9,951 nucleotides of DNA. It comes from Mageeibacillus sp. UBA1255. Its GTDB lineage: Bacteria > Bacillota > Clostridia > UBA1212 > UBA1255. The stretch is from contig DBVV01000101.1 in the NCBI GenBank assembly GCA_002308795.1, forward strand, positions 1 through 9,951, read 5' to 3'. How positions within the stretch are numbered: the first letter of the stretch is position 1; each line of letters begins with the position of its first letter. The translations under genes and the position numbers were made by a program. Shown piece after piece: positions 6,488-9,951 of this stretch. The notes below the pieces were generated by a model. The model searched no databases. It was not told the DNA's origin and saw only the letters and a list, made by a program, of their open reading frames with translations.

Positions 6488-7002
6488 AGAAGGCAGCGGC
6501 ACTTTTCGTTTCAATACTGATATTGGCAGCCGGGATATTTTCCTCATGCAGCGTGAATATTATCGATAACAATGCGGTCATTTTGAACGATAATGCGGCC
6601 GGTATGATCGATCCGGGGTTTCACGCGGCTAATCATATCCGCGGAGTATATGAGGAAGATGGAACTCATATTGACGACGAAACACTGCCGGAGTCAAGAT
6701 ATTTTATTGTCCGGAGCAGGGAGGAGCAGGATGCGATCTTTATCCCGGGCACGGACCTGGACGTTAACTACTCTGACGAAATGATACTTGTTTACACGTT
6801 CAGAGCGATCTACATAAGACCGATCAGACTTCAAAAATTGATAACAGGCACAGATCAGATCGATATCGAACTGAATATGAGAACAAACAGAGGAGTACAC
6901 GCTGTATTTGTCGCAGACGCATGTCAGCCGTTTCAGAGATACGTTATAATCAAAATGGACAGCATCAGTACGTCAGAGGTGCAATTCAAAGTAATTGATT
7001 GA
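6484..7002 (+). CDS. Probable small lipoprotein of unknown function
   Basis: The 172-residue protein starts with a lipoprotein-like signal: MKK, a hydrophobic core (LFVSILILAAGIF) and Cys22 in FSSC. The -3 position is Phe rather than the usual Leu, so lipidation is likely but not certain. The mature part begins with a polar linker rich in Asn and Asp. A compact domain follows, containing RYFIVRSREEQDAIF, a DEMILVYTF strand near 99-107, and ACQPFQRYVIIKM near the end. I see no catalytic motif. It overlaps the preceding gene by 4 bases. The protein would be tethered to the outer face of the membrane; its role is unknown. Confidence 0.82.
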   Translation: MKKAAALFVSILILAAGIFSSCSVNIIDNNAVILNDNAAGMIDPGFHAANHIRGVYEEDGTHIDDETLPESRYFIVRSREEQDAIFIPGTDLDVNYSDEMILVYTFRAIYIRPIRLQKLITGTDQIDIELNMRTNRGVHAVFVADACQPFQRYVIIKMDSISTSEVQFKVID

Positions 7003-7024
7003 GCTTGACAGCTTGTGCTATAAT
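6995..7024 (+). promoter_or_regulatory. Extended -10 promoter of the dockerin-protein gene
   Basis: A perfect extended -10, TGCTATAAT (7016-7024), has TTGATT (6995-7000) 18 bases before the hexamer. It overlaps the end of the lipoprotein gene. A perfect TTGACA at 7005-7010 is only 8 bases from the -10, too close to be its -35. Confidence 0.65.
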
Positions 7025-7129
7025 ATCATTGGTGTATTGTCGCTATGCGGCAGACATTTTTACGCGCTTTCAGCAGTTATATACAGCTGATCAACTAACG
7101 ATAAAGCCTCGGCAGGGGAGAAGCAACTA
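7025..7129 (+). other. Leader (about 100 bases) of the dockerin-protein gene
   Basis: The region from the -10 box to ATG 7130 is non-coding. It holds a short inverted repeat, TCAGC (7070-7074) with GCTGA (7086-7090), and the ribosome binding site GGGGAG (7115-7120) 9 bases before the start. I could not match it to a known riboswitch class. An AAAGCC motif near 7104 only superficially recalls the c-di-GMP-I aptamer. Confidence 0.3.
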
Positions 7130-9202
7130 ATGAAAATGAATGCACACTTAACAAATGCGTTCAGAATTACTCCGGCGTTATCTGAAAAACGGCGGAGAGG
7201 TTTTCGCGTCCCTGCCTTTTTTATATCCATACTTCTGTTTTTGAATCTCATCTCACCCGCTTTAGTCCTTGCCGTTAACTCCAATGACGCCACAGATCCC
7301 GTGAATGAAAACGTTCTGCCTGCGATCACCTGTCACGATCCGGTATACTATGCCGAAACTGACAGCATAATTGCCGCATCAGACAGCGCGTCGTCTCAGC
7401 TCTATTTAGAAATACGAAACGGATACGGATTGAAAACACCTGCCGGCAGGAAGGAACTTGACAGGCTGGCACTGTACGCAGCTATGGCTGCGCTCGGGAA
7501 TGGATCCGATAAGAACGAAGCGGATGGACAGGTCGGGACAGATCGAGCCCGCGGGTCGATCGGAGAAGCGGTTTCGTCTGCTGGTATAGCGTGCGACTAC
7601 GCATATACATATTTCACAGATTATACGTGTGTTGACGCCGGAAAAGCAGCCGGCCTTGCGCTGAATTCGATCGTCAATACACCGTCCGGTTTTGATATCG
7701 TAACCTCGCCCGGAACAGTAAGCTTCGGTATGGCATCGGCGATCCGCCGCACAGCCTCCGGGTGTGAATATTGTTTCGTGATATGCACAACATCCGTATC
7801 TTTGAGCGAAACGAAGTATGCCGAACTTGACGGAAAACTGCCTGAGATCATGTGCATCTCCGGAGAACTTGACGGTACGCCCTGCCGGGAAAGCCAGCTG
7901 GTGCTCGGTAAAGGCGGAAAATTAAGCACCGAGCAGGCAGCGGAAGCGTGCGGGATCCGCGGGCTCAGGGGAGATATACCTGACGTTCGGTTCGACCAGA
8001 GCGCGGTCAATACGTCTGTTTCCGGCACGTACGACCTTAATATTGCCGCGACTTTAGGCGGCAGGATCGAGGGCAAGGTCGTAAGTGTTCAGGTGAATTC
8101 GGCTCCTTCAACGTCAGGCGCGGATCTGCTTCTTAGCGACGGATTAGAGCTTCCTCCTGTTCCTGAGGGGGAAATCTGGGACGTTTCTTTATACGTAAGG
8201 TCGCTGCTGAAGCAGTATGACGCGGATATCACGCTGCTTTGCTCACCGCAACTGATCGGTACCGACGCCCTTCCTAAAAAGGACACTGCTCCGGAAACAG
8301 AGACGCCTTCCGATGAAGCTGCTGTTACGGATGACAGTCTGCCTGTAACGGTGATGATAATTGATGCCGCAGGGCACGTTTCTAATGCCGGGCTCCGTAT
8401 CAGTTTAGGCAGCGGGGAATATGAGCCCGTGCGCCCGGTATATACTGATAATAAAGGGCTTAACGTTATGACAGGCGAGGCTGCATCGTTATCCGAAGGC
8501 TGCCATTCCGTGATCTCCTGGGAAGGAAAAGGCGGCGACGGTTCGGCTGATACGGTGTATATTTTCAGCAGCCTTAATGAAGACGGACCGGTCAGGAGCG
8601 TCAGAAAGAATACGCCATATTCGGTGTGGGTACCGCAGGAGACAGGGATAATAACAGTCACCGCCCTGGAAATCGACGCACGGAGCGGCAATGCGGAGAC
8701 GGCGATGATAAGAGTTGACGTCGCTGAGAGAAAAGTATTTACGGAATACGTCGATCCGGCCGCTGATATTGACGCATCGCTGCGCATTCAGGAACTTGAA
8801 AACGGCGAAAAACTCGTATTCGGGTTTAAACCCGGCACGTCCGCTTCGTCAATATCCGGGTCGTTCACGGTCAGCGGCGGTGATTCTCCCGTGCTGTCTG
8901 TTTACAGCGCTGCCGGAACTCTTCTGGACGAGAACGGGGCAGCGGGTACCGGCGCAGTGGTAACACTTACGGACGGCGACAAGGAATTTGACCGTTTCGT
9001 GATCATTATATCAGGTGATACGAACGGCGACGGCAGCGTGGGAATCGCAGATTTCGCCAAGCTTCGCCAGCATCTGCTTAAAGGCGGGATCATTTCGGAT
9101 TATTTCGTTTACGCTGCGGACCTGAACGGAGACGGTTCGCTTGGCATAGGTGATTTTGCTAAATTGCGCCAATATCTGCTTGGAACGATCGAGTTGAATT
9201 AG
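7130..9202 (+). CDS. Secreted multidomain protein with C-terminal type I dockerin
   Basis: This 690-residue protein has a hydrophobic signal at about 28-48 ending VLA. Residues about 105-222 contain a degenerate domain that may be CAP-like (YkwD/SCP), lacking the usual active-site His and Glu. An Ig-like stretch follows at about 280-323 (SGTYDLNIAATLGG). Residues about 340-570 form further beta-rich segments around an acidic Thr/Glu linker. A C-terminal linker domain (FGFKPGTSASSISGSFTV) leads into the dockerin. The dockerin has two calcium-loop repeats, DTNGDGSVGIADFAKLRQHL from D630 and DLNGDGSLGIGDFAKLRQYL from D664, with Asp/Asn ligands intact. Dockerins bind cohesin domains, and the next gene encodes a cohesin-like protein. 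No glycoside hydrolase domain is seen, so the cargo is not an obvious polysaccharide-degrading enzyme. The start follows GGGGAG by 9 bases. Confidence 0.88.
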   Translation: MKMNAHLTNAFRITPALSEKRRRGFRVPAFFISILLFLNLISPALVLAVNSNDATDPVNENVLPAITCHDPVYYAETDSIIAASDSASSQLYLEIRNGYGLKTPAGRKELDRLALYAAMAALGNGSDKNEADGQVGTDRARGSIGEAVSSAGIACDYAYTYFTDYTCVDAGKAAGLALNSIVNTPSGFDIVTSPGTVSFGMASAIRRTASGCEYCFVICTTSVSLSETKYAELDGKLPEIMCISGELDGTPCRESQLVLGKGGKLSTEQAAEACGIRGLRGDIPDVRFDQSAVNTSVSGTYDLNIAATLGGRIEGKVVSVQVNSAPSTSGADLLLSDGLELPPVPEGEIWDVSLYVRSLLKQYDADITLLCSPQLIGTDALPKKDTAPETETPSDEAAVTDDSLPVTVMIIDAAGHVSNAGLRISLGSGEYEPVRPVYTDNKGLNVMTGEAASLSEGCHSVISWEGKGGDGSADTVYIFSSLNEDGPVRSVRKNTPYSVWVPQETGIITVTALEIDARSGNAETAMIRVDVAERKVFTEYVDPAADIDASLRIQELENGEKLVFGFKPGTSASSISGSFTVSGGDSPVLSVYSAAGTLLDENGAAGTGAVVTLTDGDKEFDRFVIIISGDTNGDGSVGIADFAKLRQHLLKGGIISDYFVYAADLNGDGSLGIGDFAKLRQYLLGTIELN

Positions 9203-9223
9203 TACCGCCGAAAGCGGTATAAT
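9194..9223 (+). promoter_or_regulatory. Promoter of the cohesin-like gene, with an inverted repeat across its spacer
   Basis: TTGAAT (9194-9199) and a perfect TATAAT (9218-9223) are 18 bases apart, the same geometry as the promoter at 6995-7024. The -35 lies inside the last codons of the dockerin gene. A perfect 6-bp inverted repeat, TACCGC (9203-9208) with GCGGTA (9214-9219) around CGAAA, fills the spacer and touches the -10 box. It could be an operator or a weak terminator of the upstream gene; no T run follows. Confidence 0.55.
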
Positions 9224-9262
9224 ATTTGACCGTCAAGGGACACATTCGCAGGAGAATGAATG

Positions 9263-9951
9263 ATGGGGAAAATAAAGGAGAGCAAAACTGAAAACAGGGG
9301 CAGCGCGGAAATGAAAACCGACGGAGCGGCGAGCGGCCTTAAAGAACGGAAGAGAAACGTTCCTTCGACCGTTATGGCTGTGTCTGTCATTGCCGCTGTC
9401 GTCACCGTCGTGATCGCATTTGTTTTATGCTTTTCCGGCGGCCTTTTCAGATATGCTTTTGCCGAAGGTAGGCCTGTGCTTACGTTGTCCAAGGAAGAGC
9501 CTGTACCGGGGGAGAGCATCGTTCTTACGATCGGATACGAGGCGGATGAAGTGATCACCGGATCGATGATACGCGTAGAATTCGGTCCGAAGCTGGTATT
9601 CGTTTCTTATGATAAAGATAAAATGTTAGCTGATACGGTCCAACCTAGCGAAAGCGATCCAAACGTCGTTACTATACTTCAGGCTGACGGCAACGGGACT
9701 AATAAAGGTACTTTGTGCAAGATAACTCTTAAAGTGGCGGATAACTGCCCGCGTGACGTTGACGAGGAGATAGTTCTAACGATGCTGCAGTATTCGGATG
9801 AGAATTATGACGAATTCCACCCAGGTACGACGTTCCGCAAGAAAATTTACGTTCCGCCTACGCAAAAACCCACGGCTACACCGACACCTACACCCACTGC
9901 GACACCTACACCGACGCCTACCGCTACGCCTACGGCTACTCCTACTGCGAC
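9263..9951 (+). CDS. Cohesin-like domain protein with N-terminal membrane segment and Thr/Pro linker; C-terminus beyond window
   Basis: About 229 residues are visible before the right edge. A charged cytoplasmic segment (about 1-35, Lys/Glu-rich) precedes a hydrophobic helix at about 36-58. A possible signal peptidase site, AFA, follows at 65-67, so the protein is either anchored or has a long signal peptide. Residues about 70-196 resemble a cohesin fold: PVPGESIVLTIGYEAD, then a beta strand with MIRVEFGPKLVFVSYD, and later GTLCKITLKVADNCP. Cohesins bind dockerins, and the upstream gene ends in one. From residue about 198 a (T/A)-P-T linker begins, typical of scaffoldin-type proteins and often followed by more modules. 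ATG 9263 has AGGAG 8 bases before it; the in-frame ATG at 9260 is an alternative. The cohesin assignment is by pattern only; another CBM-like or Ig-like beta sandwich is possible. Confidence 0.75.
   Translation, partial: MGKIKESKTENRGSAEMKTDGAASGLKERKRNVPSTVMAVSVIAAVVTVVIAFVLCFSGGLFRYAFAEGRPVLTLSKEEPVPGESIVLTIGYEADEVITGSMIRVEFGPKLVFVSYDKDKMLADTVQPSESDPNVVTILQADGNGTNKGTLCKITLKVADNCPRDVDEEIVLTMLQYSDENYDEFHPGTTFRKKIYVPPTQKPTATPTPTPTATPTPTPTATPTATPTA
9857..9951 (+). repeat. Low-complexity Thr/Pro/Ala-coding repeat
   Basis: The DNA cycles through near-repeats of CCTACACCGACG and CCTACGGCTACT, encoding TPTATPTP-type sequence. It continues past the window. Such linkers separate modules in extracellular clostridial proteins and are often O-glycosylated. 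The codon variety argues for an in-frame coding linker rather than a satellite repeat. Confidence 0.85.

Noticed and set aside
7096..7120. c-di-GMP-I riboswitch suggested by AAAGCC in the leader
   Set aside because: The other conserved aptamer parts and paired stems were not found upstream.
7621..8076. 151-codon minus-strand reading frame inside the dockerin gene
   Set aside because: Antisense shadow of the 690-residue protein with no ribosome binding site of note.
8089..8787. 232-codon minus-strand reading frame inside the dockerin gene
   Set aside because: It lies antisense to a clearly coding gene, is Ser/Thr/Pro-rich low-information sequence, and has no convincing domain.
9199..9558. 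119-codon minus-strand frame at the start of the cohesin-like gene
   Set aside because: Antisense to the cohesin-like protein and covering its promoter; no supporting features.
9857..9951. CRISPR or satellite repeat at the right edge
   Set aside because: The repeats are short, imperfect, in frame and encode a Thr/Pro linker with varied codons; there are no spacers.

Overview
The window looks like a chromosomal segment from an anaerobic Firmicute, probably a gut-type Clostridia (Oscillospiraceae or Lachnospiraceae-like). The reasons are strong AGGAGG-type ribosome binding sites, sigma-A promoters, and a dockerin-bearing protein beside a cohesin-like Thr/Pro-linker protein. A PrsW/ECF-sigma operon and a zinc-dependent phospholipase C with bacterial Ig-like and SHIRT-like repeats point the same way. 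No tRNA, rRNA, IS element or CRISPR array was seen. The organism assignment is inference.

Layout. Everything left of about 5890 is on the minus strand and everything right of about 5948 is on the plus strand, so 5794-6031 is a divergent promoter region. Reading leftward from it: a small flavodoxin (5793-5377) under a consensus promoter covered by two near-identical palindromic operators. Next is a tightly overlapping four-gene operon (5307-3150): ECF sigma factor, small two-helix membrane protein, seven-helix membrane protein, PrsW-type intramembrane protease. It ends at a clear intrinsic terminator (3107-3073). A second unit follows: a paralogue of the two-helix protein (2977-2621), coupled by an ATGA overlap to a large secreted phospholipase C that runs off the left edge (2624 to <1). 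This enzyme has all nine zinc-ligand positions of the Clostridium perfringens alpha-toxin family and a following PLAT domain.

Reading rightward: two overlapping genes of unknown function, the second a probable lipoprotein (6032-7002); a 690-residue secreted protein ending in a type I dockerin (7130-9202); and a membrane-anchored or secreted protein with a cohesin-like domain and a Thr/Pro linker (9263 to >9951).

How they may work together. The sigma operon contains the parts of a regulated-proteolysis circuit (sigma factor, membrane partner, PrsW) but no recognisable zinc-finger anti-sigma factor. The duplicated two-helix protein, once beside the sigma gene and once beside the phospholipase gene, suggests that this small membrane family is the link between the regulator and the secreted effector. 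On the other side, the dockerin and cohesin genes could form a small surface or extracellular complex. Both functional links are inference from gene order and sequence resemblance.
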